A stretch of 64,000 nt of DNA, from positions 124,001-188,000 of the forward strand of contig NZ_JAINVH010000006.1 in assembly GCF_020400825.1 (NCBI RefSeq), written 5' to 3'. This document shows, one piece after another, positions 24,545 to 32,886 of the stretch. The notes under the pieces were generated by a model. It did no database searches, was not told the DNA's origin, and saw nothing but the letters and a program-made list of their open reading frames with translations. Position 1 is the first letter of the stretch. Each line of letters starts with the position of its first letter. Made by a program: the position numbers and the translations under genes. The DNA comes from Streptomyces sp. HPF1205 (GTDB lineage Bacteria > Actinomycetota > Actinomycetes > Streptomycetales > Streptomycetaceae).

Positions 24545-24652
24545 AGCGGGCCGGCGGGCGCGGTGCCGGTGCCGGTTCCGGTTCTGGTCCGGTGCCGGTT
24601 TCCGGTGCCGGTTCCGGTCCCTGTTCAGGTGCCGGAGGCCGGGGGGCAGCGC

Positions 24653-24928
24653 TCAGGCCGAGCGGACCCTCGCGTGGCGGCCCTTCTTCGGGGGGCGGGC
24701 CAGGATGCTGGTCAGGGCCGCCGCCGTGGCGAGAGCGGTGGGCAGGACGGCGGCGGGGTGCCTGCCGCCGAGAATGGTGTACATCACCAGGCCGCCGGTC
24801 AGGCCCGCGCCGGTGCCGGTGAGGACGAGCAGCGGGGTCAGGGAGAAGCGCAGGGGGAACAGGCGGGCGGCCGCGCACGCGGCGAGCAGGCCGAGGGCGG
24901 CGGAAGCGACGGCTTCCCACAGCAGCAT
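24653..24928 (-). CDS. small membrane protein
   Basis: A 91-residue protein with about three membrane helices (EAVASAALGLLAACAAARLF; LLVLTGTGAGLTGGLVMYTI; VLPTALATAAALTSILA) and a basic tail RPPKKGRHARVRSA on the cytoplasmic side. The ATG at 24928 is preceded by an excellent AGGAGGGAT site. No family recognised. It converges on the ferritin-like gene, and DUF3107 lies behind it on the same strand with a terminator between, so it is transcribed alone. Confidence 0.75.
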   Translation of the reverse strand: MLLWEAVASAALGLLAACAAARLFPLRFSLTPLLVLTGTGAGLTGGLVMYTILGGRHPAAVLPTALATAAALTSILARPPKKGRHARVRSA

Positions 24929-25005
24929 CGTGATCCCTCCTGAACGTCAGGGATGGCACGGACCCGGTACGGCAGGGTCCTACCCGCCCGGCGCCCGGGA
25001 GAAAA

Positions 25006-25044
25006 CGGAAGGGCGGCAACCGGCTTCCGGTTGCCGCCCTTCCG
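25006..25044 (-). terminator. intrinsic terminator of the DUF3107 gene
   Basis: A perfect 18-bp stem (CGGAAGGGCGGCAACCGG and complement) with a 3-base loop is followed on the minus strand by GTTTTCTC. A real T run is unusual in this GC range. Confidence 0.85.
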
Positions 25045-25059
25045 GGGCACTGGCGGTGC

Positions 25060-25290
25060 TCAGAGCGCGGCGCCGAACCCGACGCGGCGGGCGGCCGGTT
25101 CGCCGATCTCGACGTAGGCGAGGCGCTCCGCCGGCACCAGGATCTTGCGGCCGTGCTCGTCCTCCAGGCTCAGCAGCTTGGCCTCACCGGAGAGCGCCTC
25201 GGCGACGGCCTTCTCCACCTCGGCCGCCGTCTGGCCGCTCTCCAGAGTGATCTCGCGCGGCGCGTGCTGGACGCCGATCTTGACCTCCAC
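25060..25290 (-). CDS. DUF3107 small protein
   Basis: A 76-residue actinobacterial protein (DUF3107; the mycobacterial homologue is TB9.4). It starts VEVKIGVQHAPREITLESGQ and contains AEVEKAVAEALSG and the strand GRKILVPAERLAYVEIGEP. The sequence suggests a small alpha/beta fold, possibly ATP-binding. The GTG start at 25290 has GGAGG about 11 bases upstream. It is 208 bases from the TetR gene on the same strand, an order shared with mycobacteria. Role unknown. Confidence 0.9.
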   Translation of the reverse strand: MEVKIGVQHAPREITLESGQTAAEVEKAVAEALSGEAKLLSLEDEHGRKILVPAERLAYVEIGEPAARRVGFGAAL

Positions 25291-25498
25291 GGCTTTGGAT
25301 ACCTCCGATGGTCTGCGGGGTGCGCGGGTCGAGACGAATCGCGCCGTACGCAGCACAGCGTAGCCCGGCCGGTCGGCGGCCATCCGTTGATCGTGAACGC
25401 CGTGAGCGAACAGCGTCGCGCACCGCCCCCCCGTGAGCGAACAGCGCCGCGCGCCGGTGGGCGCGCCCGCACAGGTGCCGGGCCGCGGCGGGCGTCCC

Positions 25499-26143
25499 TC
25501 AGTGGTGGGCGGCGTCCGCGCCGTGCAGCGGGAAGCCGGCGATGCCGCGCCAGGCCAGCGAGGTCAGGAGCTGGACCGCCGTGTCTCGGGGCACCTGGCT
25601 CCCGCTGGCCAGCCAGTGGCGGGCCACGATCTGGGACAGCCCGCCCAGGCCCACCGCCAGCAGCATCGACTGGTCCCGGGGCAGCCCGGTGTCCTCCGCG
25701 ATGACCTCGCCGATCGCCTCCGCGCACTGCATGGACACCTTGTCGACGCGCTCGCGGACGGCCGGCTCGTTGGTGAGGTCGGACTCGAAGACCAGCCGGA
25801 AGGCCGCGCCCTCGTCCTCCACGTACGCGAAGTAGGCGTCCATGGTCGCCTCGACGCGCTTCTTGTTGTCCGTCGTGGACGCCAGGGCGCCGCGCACGGA
25901 CTGCAGCAGCGACTCGCAGTGCTGGTCGAGCAGCGCGAGGTAGAGCTCCAGCTTGCCGGGGAAGTGCTGGTAGAGGACCGGCTTGCTGACGCCGGCCCGC
26001 TCGGCGATGTCGTCCATCGCGGCGGAGTGGTAGCCCTGCGCGACGAAGACCTCCTGGGCCGCGCCGAGCAGCTGCTCGCGCCGGGCCCGGCGGGGCAGGC
26101 GCGTGCCGCGCGGCCGTGCCTGGGTCTGCTCGATGGCTGTCAC
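25499..26143 (-). CDS. TetR/AcrR-family regulator
   Basis: A 214-residue TetR-type DNA-binding protein. The helix-turn-helix spans about residues 18-65 (RREQLLGAAQEVFVAQGYHS, MDDIAERAGVSKPVLYQHFP). The C-terminal ligand domain includes VFESDLTNEPAVRERVDKVS and ends HGADAAHH. The GTG at 26143 is directly after GGGAGGCGGC. Inverted repeats in its upstream region could be its own operator. The ligand is unknown; the mycobacterial homologue next to TB9.4 is in the same relative position. Confidence 0.9.
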   Translation of the reverse strand: MTAIEQTQARPRGTRLPRRARREQLLGAAQEVFVAQGYHSAAMDDIAERAGVSKPVLYQHFPGKLELYLALLDQHCESLLQSVRGALASTTDNKKRVEATMDAYFAYVEDEGAAFRLVFESDLTNEPAVRERVDKVSMQCAEAIGEVIAEDTGLPRDQSMLLAVGLGGLSQIVARHWLASGSQVPRDTAVQLLTSLAWRGIAGFPLHGADAAHH

Positions 26144-26172
26144 GCCGCCTCCCAAATCCTGTGGCGGACCAC

Positions 26173-26294
26173 TGTCCGCACACCTCCGGACATTGTCGGG
26201 GACACCGTCCGGAACAACACCGATGGCGGTAGTCACCGCATCGCGGTGGCCATCGTACTTTTCGGTAACGACACTGTGGGCCGTCCGAACGGAC
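26173..26294. promoter_or_regulatory. inverted repeats upstream of the TetR gene
   Basis: TGTCCG and CGGACA with an 8-base gap at 26173-26192 lie 30 bases before the start codon. A second, GTCCG-AA-CGGAC, is at 26283-26294. Both share a TCCG/CGGA core and are candidates for TetR autoregulation. Confidence 0.35.
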
Positions 26295-26427
26295 ATTCTC
26301 ACTACCTGGGACCCCTCGGCGATGGTCCTGCCCGTATTCGTCCCGGTACGGGACCGGGGACCGGACCGCCGGGGGACCTCCCGGGAGGCCGTGCGCGGCC
26401 GCCCGCCGCCCGCCCCGAGGGGGCGGT

Positions 26428-26679
26428 TCAGCGGTAGTCGTCCTCGTCCAGGTCCACCACGCGGCGCTGCTCGGCGGCGTCGGCCGGGTTCGCCTCCTCC
26501 CCGCCCGCGGGCCGCCTGGTGATCGGCTCGTCGCGGTGCTGGAGCAGTTCGACGCTCTGCTCGGCGGCGTCCGCCTCGGGAGCCTCCAGATCCAGGTCGG
26601 TGTCGGTGTCCTCCGTGTTCTGGGCGGCGTCGTCGAACTCGTCCGCCTCCCGCTCGAAGCTCGCGATGTCGTCGGACAT
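26428..26679 (-). CDS. small acidic protein
   Basis: An 83-residue strongly acidic, probably disordered protein (FEREADEFDDAAQNTEDTDT, ending RRVVDLDEDDYR). AAGGAGGCGCC before the ATG is one of the best ribosome sites in the window, so it is surely expressed. No domain recognised. Its neighbours are TetR downstream and a divergent alpha/beta hydrolase upstream. Its charge would fit a protein-binding or RNA-polymerase-associated role, but that is speculation. Confidence 0.72.
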   Translation of the reverse strand: MSDDIASFEREADEFDDAAQNTEDTDTDLDLEAPEADAAEQSVELLQHRDEPITRRPAGGEEANPADAAEQRRVVDLDEDDYR

Positions 26680-27072
26680 GGCGCCTCCTTCTCACCCGAG
26701 CCCGCCCGAGCCCTCGCCCGGGAGATCACAGCGCGGTGTCCGGCCGGCCCTGCCGCGCGACGCGCCCGCGCTCTCCACGATCCTCCTTCTGCCCCTTCTC
26801 CGCCCCTTCTGACCCTTCCGGGCCTTTTCGGATTCGTTCGGATCCCGTCCGGATCCCGTCCGGATCCCGCGGATCGTCCCGAGGTCCCTGCCGCCGCTTC
26901 CGAAACTTCCCTCCGACCCCCTGCCGGCCCCCTCCGAGCCGCCCCGCAGCCCGCTGACGAGCAGGTTTCGCCCCGCACCCGGACCGTTCTCGCCCCGCTT
27001 CCCGGCCGTGTCCGGCCCGCCTGTGGCCGCGAACGCAGGAAAGCGCGTGTGATCGTCTCGTAACATCGGTGC
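26680..27072. other. 393-base divergent intergenic region
   Basis: No gene is seen. A pyrimidine-rich stretch is followed by an 11-bp tandem repeat (CGGATCCCGTC, about three copies near 26837-26872). A short leader precedes the hydrolase ATG at 27073. Confidence 0.5.
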
Positions 27073-28149
27073 ATGCGCTCCACCGAGACTCCTCAGGCAG
27101 CGGTCGCCCCGGCGACCGTGCCCCCGGCGGGACCGGTGCTCGCGCCCGGGGAAACCGTGCGCACCGTGCGGATGCCGGGGTTGTCGCTGGTCGTCCGGTC
27201 CTACGAGGCGCGGGGCGGCTCGGAGCCCGCGCTCTACCTGCACGGGCTGGGCGGTTCCTCGCAGAACTGGTCCCTGCTGATGGCCGAGTTGGCGGAGGCG
27301 GTCGCCGGCGAGGCGCCCGACCTGCCGGGCTTCGGGCATTCGCCGCCGCCGGACGACGGCAACTACTCGCTGGCCGGGCACGCCCGTGCGGTGGTGCGGC
27401 TGCTGGACCGCGCCCGCCGCGGCCCGGTCCACCTGTTCGGCAACTCGATGGGCGGCGCGGTCGCCGTCAAGGTCGCCGCCGCCCGCCCCGACCTGGTACG
27501 CACCCTCACCCTCGTCTCGCCCGCGCTGCCCGAGGTGCCGCCGCAGCGCACCGCCTGGCCGACCGCGCTGGCCTCCGTCCCCGGACTGCCCCGGCTCTAC
27601 CTGCGGGCGACCCGGGACTGGCCGATCGAGCGGCGGGCCGCCGCCCTGTTCGCCCTGTGCTACGGCGACCCCGCGCGGGTCGGCGAGCGGGCCAGGGCCG
27701 ACGCGGCGGCGGAGTACCAGCGGCGGATGGACCTGCCGTACTCCTGGGACGCGCTGATCCGCTCGACACGCGGCATCGTGAACGCCTACACGCTCGGCGG
27801 CCAGCACGCCCTGTGGCGCCAGGCCGAGCGGGTCATGGCGCCCACGCTGCTGGTGTACGGGGGCCGGGACAAGCTGGTCTCGGTACGCAGGGCCCGCCGC
27901 GCCGCCCGCGCCTTCCGCGACTCCCGCCTGCTCATCATCCCGGACAGCGGCCACGTCGCGATGATGGAGCACCCGGAACTGGTGGCCCGCGCCTTCCGCG
28001 ACCTCCTGCACGAGGTGGCCGGGCGCGAGGTGGCCGCCGGCCGCGTGGCGCGGGTCGTCGCGGCCACGGACGACGAAACAGGCACAGACACAGGTACGGA
28101 TACGGATACGGGTACGGGTCCGACGACCGCCGCTGCGACCGGGAGCTGA
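27073..28149 (+). CDS. alpha/beta hydrolase with low-complexity tail
   Basis: A 358-residue serine hydrolase. The oxyanion motif is LYLHGLGGSSQNW near residue 58, the nucleophile elbow GNSMGG (serine near 124), the acid in VYGGRDKLVSV near 265, and the catalytic histidine in IPDSGHVAMMEHP near 298. The last 35 residues are TDTGTD-type repeats with no fold. Its stop overlaps the ATG of the DUF3152 gene by one base, so the two form one unit. Substrate unknown; membership in the mycobacterial-type block suggests a housekeeping role. Confidence 0.87.
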   Translation: MRSTETPQAAVAPATVPPAGPVLAPGETVRTVRMPGLSLVVRSYEARGGSEPALYLHGLGGSSQNWSLLMAELAEAVAGEAPDLPGFGHSPPPDDGNYSLAGHARAVVRLLDRARRGPVHLFGNSMGGAVAVKVAAARPDLVRTLTLVSPALPEVPPQRTAWPTALASVPGLPRLYLRATRDWPIERRAAALFALCYGDPARVGERARADAAAEYQRRMDLPYSWDALIRSTRGIVNAYTLGGQHALWRQAERVMAPTLLVYGGRDKLVSVRRARRAARAFRDSRLLIIPDSGHVAMMEHPELVARAFRDLLHEVAGREVAAGRVARVVAATDDETGTDTGTDTDTGTGPTTAAATGS

Positions 28150-29570
28150 TGCACAGCGTGGGCAAGCACAGCGCGAAAGACGGCCAGGACGGTCGTGACG
28201 ACGGCATGGGCGTCCCCCCGCCCGAGACGGGAGGGGCGTTCGCCGTACCGGGACGGCGCCCACCGTTCCCGGCCGGGGGACACCCGGGGCCGATCACCGT
28301 TCCCGGCGGCCACGGGACACCGTCCGGCACCGCCATGTCGGCGCCCGGTACCGGCCGCAGGCGCCGCGACCCCTTCGGCGACACCGGCGGGTTCGCCACC
28401 GTACGCCCGCCCGGCGGGCCGCCGCAGACGCACCCCGAGCACCGCGAGCACACGGCGTGGGGCGCGCGCGGCGGCTGGGTCCCGGCGGGCGCGGGCGGGC
28501 TGCGGCTGCGGGAGCCCGCGCTCGACCCCGTGGAGTCCTGGGCCGAGGACTGGGCGCCTTACGACACGGCCGCCGTCCGCGGATCGGCGCCGCAGAACGG
28601 GCGGACCGTGCCCCGGCCCCGGCAGGAGTTCCTGGACGCCTTCGACGCGCCGCCCGCACCTTCCCCCGCCCCGGCCCCCGTCCCCGCCCCCGATGCGGAG
28701 CCGGACGCCGCAAAGGACGCGAAGCGCGGCAAGGAGCCGGAACCGCGTCCGGAGCGCGGCGGCAAGGGGCGCGCCCTCGGCGGTGTCGCGGCCGCCGCGG
28801 TCGTCACCGTGCTCGCCGCGGTCGCCACCGGCCAGCTCACCCACAGTGAGAAAAAGCACACCGGTTCCGACGCCAAGGGCCGCTCGCCCCGGTCCACCCC
28901 CGAGGGGACCGCGGGGACGACGCCGCCCGCCGCCCCCGCGGGCCCCACCGCGACCGCGAGCCCGGCCGCCCCCACGGACGAGGAACTGCTCGCCCGGCAG
29001 TACCCGCTCGACCCCCGACTGGCCCTGTCCGGGGCCTTCACGACGGTGCCCGGGCACCAGGCCGCGCCCGGCCGCGGGACCGTGATGAAGGTGCGGGTCG
29101 ACGTGGAGAAGGGGCTGCCGCTGGACGCCGGCCTGTTCGCCCGGACGGTCTACAACACGCTCAACGACCCGCGCAGTTGGGGACACGGCGGCACGATGAC
29201 GTTCGAGCGGGTGTCGACGGGCCCCGCGGACATCGTGATCACTCTCGCCAGCCCCGGCACCACCGCGAAGTGGTGCGCGAAGTCCGGTCTGGACACCTTG
29301 GCGGAGAACGTGTCGTGTGACGCCGCGTCGACTCCCCGGACGATGATCAACGCCTTCCGGTGGGCCCAGGGCGCGGCCACGTTCGGTCCCGCGCGCATGC
29401 TCCAGTACCGGCAGATGCTGATCAACCACGAGGTCGGGCACCGGCTCGGGCACGGCCATGTCGGCTGCCCGAAGCAGGGCGCCCTCGCGCCGGTGATGAT
29501 GCAGCAGACCAAGTTCCTGTCCCTCGACGGCGGCCCGACCTGCCGCCCCAACCCCTGGCCGTTCCCCTAG
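28149..29570 (+). CDS. DUF3152 metalloprotease-like membrane-anchored protein
   Basis: A 473-residue protein with a long proline-rich cytoplasmic head, one membrane helix near residue 220 (GGVAAAAVVTVLAAVATGQL), a Pro/Ala linker and an extracellular DUF3152 domain. That domain carries NHEVGHRLGHGHVGCP, a zinc-metalloprotease HExxH-like helix with further histidines, and three more cysteines (WCAK, VSCD, PTCR) likely in disulfides. The glutamate in the motif supports catalysis, but the substrate is unknown. The mycobacterial homologue also lies between the TetR/TB9.4 pair and moeZ. The ATG overlaps the hydrolase stop. Confidence 0.87.
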   Translation: MHSVGKHSAKDGQDGRDDGMGVPPPETGGAFAVPGRRPPFPAGGHPGPITVPGGHGTPSGTAMSAPGTGRRRRDPFGDTGGFATVRPPGGPPQTHPEHREHTAWGARGGWVPAGAGGLRLREPALDPVESWAEDWAPYDTAAVRGSAPQNGRTVPRPRQEFLDAFDAPPAPSPAPAPVPAPDAEPDAAKDAKRGKEPEPRPERGGKGRALGGVAAAAVVTVLAAVATGQLTHSEKKHTGSDAKGRSPRSTPEGTAGTTPPAAPAGPTATASPAAPTDEELLARQYPLDPRLALSGAFTTVPGHQAAPGRGTVMKVRVDVEKGLPLDAGLFARTVYNTLNDPRSWGHGGTMTFERVSTGPADIVITLASPGTTAKWCAKSGLDTLAENVSCDAASTPRTMINAFRWAQGAATFGPARMLQYRQMLINHEVGHRLGHGHVGCPKQGALAPVMMQQTKFLSLDGGPTCRPNPWPFP

Positions 29571-29629
29571 GCGGTGTGGCCGACCGTATGGCCGGCGGTG
29601 TGGCCGACCGTATGGCCGGCGGTGTGGCG
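29571..29629. repeat. 24-bp tandem repeat, 2.4 copies
   Basis: GCGGTGTGGCCGACCGTATG plus GCCG repeats directly after the DUF3152 stop codon. The last partial copy forms the left arm of a terminator hairpin. Confidence 0.85.
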
Positions 29630-29646
29630 TCCACCCGCCGGCCATA
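29611..29646 (+). terminator. terminator after the DUF3152 gene
   Basis: TATGGCCGGCGG and its exact complement form a 12-bp stem, extended across a bulged T by GTGG/CCAC around a 3-base loop. It begins 41 bases after the stop. Confidence 0.65.
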
Positions 29647-29737
29647 GCACATCCGGCGGCGTATTCCATAAGCGACGCTATGGGGATCCCATCTAACCGC
29701 TTTGACATCGGGGCCCTGTTCGCCGCACCCTTGCTCC

Positions 29738-29836
29738 ATGCCGCAGCGCCCGACGCCTTCGACGACCTGCGCCAGCATCGAGCTGGCGCTCATCGGCGTG
29801 GCCGCGCACAGCGTCGCCGACGTCCACTGTCGCTGA
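29738..29836 (+). CDS. candidate cysteine leader peptide, 32 codons
   Basis: ATG opens a 32-residue peptide ending SIELALIGVAAHSVADVHCR, with cysteines at residues 11 and 31. The IELALIGV...VADxxCR pattern resembles the Cys-rich leader peptides (Ms4533A type) that attenuate sulfur-uptake operons in mycobacteria when cysteine is plentiful. No ribosome site precedes it; such leaders are commonly leaderless, but I do not see a convincing -10 box, so this rests on the peptide pattern. Alternative hairpins start 11 bases after its stop, and the importer operon follows 208 bases later. Confidence 0.55.
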   Translation: MPQRPTPSTTCASIELALIGVAAHSVADVHCR

Positions 29837-29846
29837 CGCCCTCCTC

Positions 29847-29875
29847 CCGGCGGACGACCGCCGGCTGACCGGCGG
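29847..29875 (+). promoter_or_regulatory. three-arm alternative hairpin (attenuator candidate)
   Basis: Arms A CCGGCGG (29847-29853), B CCGCCGG (29858-29864) and C CCGGCGG (29869-29875). B can pair with A (4-base loop ACGA) or with C (4-base loop CTGA), but not both. This is the geometry of an attenuator whose choice depends on a ribosome stalled on the short ORF just upstream. Confidence 0.5.
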
Positions 29876-30044
29876 ATCCCGCCCTCTTCCCGGTGGACCC
29901 CTCGCACCCCGTGCCCTCGCGGCGACGCGTGCCGGCTCCCGCCGCCCCTCCCCGCTCACCCCGTTCCACCCCCTCGCACCCGCCCACCCCTCGTTCACGG
30001 GTCCCGGCGGGCGCGGCGGCCGCGCGCCGCCCAAGGGGACACCC

Positions 30045-31787
30045 ATGCCTGCGAAAGGTCGCACAATGCGTCAACTGCCCTTCAGCGCCCACACTTTGGG
30101 CGCGCTGGCCCTCGGTCTGGCCCTCGCCGGAGGGGCCGTCGCGTGCGGCCCCGGGAGCGGCGGCGGCGCCGCGGCGGGCGGCGCCGACACCACCCCGCAC
30201 AAGGGCGGCACCCTCTACGTCCTGAACAACCAGGCGCAGGAGGACTTCGACCCCGCCCGCCTCTACACCTCCGGCGGCGGCAACGTGCCCTCGCTGGTGT
30301 ACCGCACCCTCACCACCCGCAACCGCGCCAATGGCGCCGCCGGCACCAAGGTCGTCCCCGACCTGGCGACCGACACCGGCGAGCCCGCCAAGGACGCGAC
30401 CGTGTGGACGTACCACCTCAAGGACGGCCTGAAGTACGAGGACGGCTCGCCCATCACCACCGCCGACATCAAGTACGACATCGAGCGGTCCTTCGCCCCC
30501 GAACTGTCCGGCGGCGCGCCCTACCTGCGGGACTGGCTGGTCGGCGCGGCGGACTACCAGGGCCCGTACAAGGACCCCGAGGGCCTCGCGTCCATCGAGA
30601 CGCCCGACGCGAAGACCATCGTGTTCCACCTGCGCAAGCCCGAGGGCGAGTTCCCGCTGCTGGCCACGCAGACGTCCTTCGCGCCCGTGCCCAAGGCGAA
30701 GGACACCGGCACCAAGTACGCCGAGCACCCGGTGTCCTCGGGGCCGTACAAGGTCATCAGCAACCAGAACAACGGCGAGCACATCGTCCTCACCCGCAAC
30801 CCGTACTGGTCGCCGGCCACCGACAATCAGCGCAAGGCGTACCCCGACACCATCGACGTGCAGTCCGGCCTCGACCAGTCGGTGATCAACCAGCGGCTGG
30901 CGGAGGGCGTCGGCAAGGACGCGGACGCCGTCACCACCGACACCAACCTCGGCCCGTCGGAGCTGGCCAGGATCAACGGCGACAGGAACCTGGCCTCCCG
31001 GGTCGGCACCGGCCACTTCGGCTACACCGACTACATCGCCTTCAACCCCAAGGTGAAGCCGTTCGACGACATCAGGGTGCGCGAGGCCATCGCGTACGCG
31101 GTCGACCGCACCACCGTCGTCAACGCGCAGGGCGGCTCCTCGCTCAACGAGGCGGCCACCACCTTCCTGCCCCCGACGGCGTCCTTCGGGTACACGCCCT
31201 ACGACCCGTTCCCCGCCGGTCCCGCCGGCAACCCGGCCAAGGCCAAGGAGCTGCTGAAGCAGGCCGGCTACCCGGCCGGGCTGACCGTCACCCTCACCCA
31301 CGACGCCACCAAGGGCGACGAACAGGGCCCCGAGGTCGCCACCGCCGTCCAGGAGGCGCTGAAGCCCGCCGGGATCACCGTCAGGCTCGACGGCGAGGAG
31401 CACAACGCCTTCAGCGACAAGATCCACGACGTGCGGACCGAGCCCGGCTTCTTCCTGGCCGGCTGGGGCGCGGACTGGCCGTCCGGCGGCCCCTTCCTCG
31501 GCCCGATCTTCGACGGCCGGCAGATCGTCGCGGGCGGCGCCAACTTCAACAACGCCCAGCTGAACGACCCTTCCGTGAACAACGAGATCGACGCCATCAA
31601 CAAGATCACCGACCTGAGGGCCGCCGCCGTCCGCTGGGGCGCCCTCGACAAGAGGATCGGCGAGCGGGCGCTGACCGTGCCGCTCTACCACCCGGTCTAC
31701 AAGCGGCTGTACGGCAAGGACGTCCGCGGCATCGTGATCAGCGACTGGACCGGCGTGCTGGACGTCTCCCAGGTCGCGGTGAAGTGA
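30045..31787 (+). CDS. peptide ABC importer substrate-binding lipoprotein (family 5)
   Basis: A 580-residue solute-binding protein of the DppA/OppA family. A basic head (MPAKGRTMRQLPFSAHT), hydrophobic core and lipobox-like GGAVAC (cysteine near residue 34) tether it outside the membrane. Family blocks include NVPSLVYRTLTTRN, DIKYDIERSFAPELSGG, HPVSSGPYKV and VREAIAYAVDRTTVV. ATG at 30045 has AAGGGG 6 bases upstream; an ATG 7 codons later is a weaker choice. It heads an operon of four genes. The preceding cysteine-type leader suggests a sulfur-containing peptide cargo, which is inference. Confidence 0.92.
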   Translation: MPAKGRTMRQLPFSAHTLGALALGLALAGGAVACGPGSGGGAAAGGADTTPHKGGTLYVLNNQAQEDFDPARLYTSGGGNVPSLVYRTLTTRNRANGAAGTKVVPDLATDTGEPAKDATVWTYHLKDGLKYEDGSPITTADIKYDIERSFAPELSGGAPYLRDWLVGAADYQGPYKDPEGLASIETPDAKTIVFHLRKPEGEFPLLATQTSFAPVPKAKDTGTKYAEHPVSSGPYKVISNQNNGEHIVLTRNPYWSPATDNQRKAYPDTIDVQSGLDQSVINQRLAEGVGKDADAVTTDTNLGPSELARINGDRNLASRVGTGHFGYTDYIAFNPKVKPFDDIRVREAIAYAVDRTTVVNAQGGSSLNEAATTFLPPTASFGYTPYDPFPAGPAGNPAKAKELLKQAGYPAGLTVTLTHDATKGDEQGPEVATAVQEALKPAGITVRLDGEEHNAFSDKIHDVRTEPGFFLAGWGADWPSGGPFLGPIFDGRQIVAGGANFNNAQLNDPSVNNEIDAINKITDLRAAAVRWGALDKRIGERALTVPLYHPVYKRLYGKDVRGIVISDWTGVLDVSQVAVK

Positions 31788-31791
31788 CGCC

Positions 31792-32886
31792 GTGACCGTC
31801 GAAGCGATCGAAGCGATCTCGGCCGCGGAGGGCGGAACCGGCGCTGTGGCGCCGGCCCCGCCCTCCGGGGCCCGGCAGACATGGCGGCGGCTGCGCGGCA
31901 GCCCCGCCGCACTGGCCGGCGCGTCCGTCGTCGTCCTGCTCGTGCTCGTCGCCCTGGGCGCTCCCCTGCTCGCGGCGGCCGAGGGCCAGGACACCACCAC
32001 GTACCATCCCGACCTGCTCGACTCGGCGGCCGGCGCCGTGCCGCGCGGCGCCTTCGGCGGGGTCGGCGCCCACCACTGGCTCGGCGTCGAACCCACCACG
32101 GGACGCGACGTGTTCGCCCGGCTCGTCTACGGCGCCCGGGTGTCGCTGGGCATCGCCTTCGGCGCCACGGTGCTCCAAGTGGTCATCGGCGTGTCCTTCG
32201 GGCTGGCCGCCGGGCTAGGCAGGCGCTGGGTCGACGGTCTGGTCAGCCGCACCACCGACGTCTTCGTGGTGATGCCCGCGCTCGTCACGGCGGTCGCGCT
32301 GCTCGCCGTCGTGCCCGGCGGCTTCCCCCGGCCGGTGCTGATCACGCTCGTGATCGGCCTGATCTCCTGGGGCGGCTTCGCCAAGATCGTCCGCGCCCAG
32401 GTGCTCACCCTCAAGTCGCTGGACTACGTGGCCGCCTCCCGCCTGGCCGGCTCCTCGCCGTGGCGGACCGCGCGCCGCGAGATGCTGCCCGCCCTGGTCG
32501 CGCCCGTCCTGACGTACGCGGCCATCGCGCTGCCCACCAACATCACCTCCGAGGCCGGCCTGTCCTTCCTCGGCATCGGTGTCCTGCCGCCCACGCCGTC
32601 GTGGGGGCAGATGCTGTCGTCGGCCACCACCTGGTACGCCACCGACTCGGCGTACGTGCTGCTGCCCGCCGCGCTGCTGTTCGTGACCGTGCTCGCCTTC
32701 ACGCTCCTGGCGGAGGGCATCAGGACCGCGCTCGACCCGCGCGCGGCGGGGCGGCTGCGGGTCGGCACGCGGTCCGGGCGGCGGCCCGGCGGCCGGCGCC
32801 CCGCGGAGGGCGGCCGCGGGCCGGAGGCCGACGGCCGGGACGCCGACAGCCCGGACGCCCGGGTTTCCGGGGGAGGTTGGGCATGA
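31792..32886 (+). CDS. peptide ABC importer permease (DppC-like)
   Basis: A 364-residue inner-membrane permease. The N-terminus has the DppC-type first helix (LAGASVVVLLVLVALGAPLL) and a periplasmic loop ending HHWLGVEPTTGRDVFARLVY, a family signature. Four more helices follow. The EAA coupling loop reads DYVAASRLAGSSPWRTARRE near residue 210. The tail of about 45 residues is Arg/Gly-rich. GTG at 31792 comes 4 bases after the binding protein stop. Unusually the DppC-type gene precedes the DppB-type gene here. Confidence 0.9.
   Translation: MTVEAIEAISAAEGGTGAVAPAPPSGARQTWRRLRGSPAALAGASVVVLLVLVALGAPLLAAAEGQDTTTYHPDLLDSAAGAVPRGAFGGVGAHHWLGVEPTTGRDVFARLVYGARVSLGIAFGATVLQVVIGVSFGLAAGLGRRWVDGLVSRTTDVFVVMPALVTAVALLAVVPGGFPRPVLITLVIGLISWGGFAKIVRAQVLTLKSLDYVAASRLAGSSPWRTARREMLPALVAPVLTYAAIALPTNITSEAGLSFLGIGVLPPTPSWGQMLSSATTWYATDSAYVLLPAALLFVTVLAFTLLAEGIRTALDPRAAGRLRVGTRSGRRPGGRRPAEGGRGPEADGRDADSPDARVSGGGWA

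Larger units (their letters stand above)
29571..30044. other. 474-base leader region of the peptide importer operon
   Basis: It holds the 24-bp repeat, a terminator for the upstream pair, a short inverted repeat CCATAGC/GCTATGG (about 29642-29682), a small ORF with two cysteines, and three alternative hairpin arms, each listed. Confidence 0.6.

Noticed and set aside
28195..29085. Alternative-frame Arg/Pro-rich ORFs inside the DUF3152 gene
   Set aside because: The DUF3152 reading has the HEVGH motif and a membrane helix; the others are codon-bias shadows.
29680..29868. An alternative ORF MGIPSNRFDIGALF overlapping the short cysteine ORF in another frame
   Set aside because: It lacks a ribosome site and family support, and its frame is low in G/C at third positions compared with genes here.
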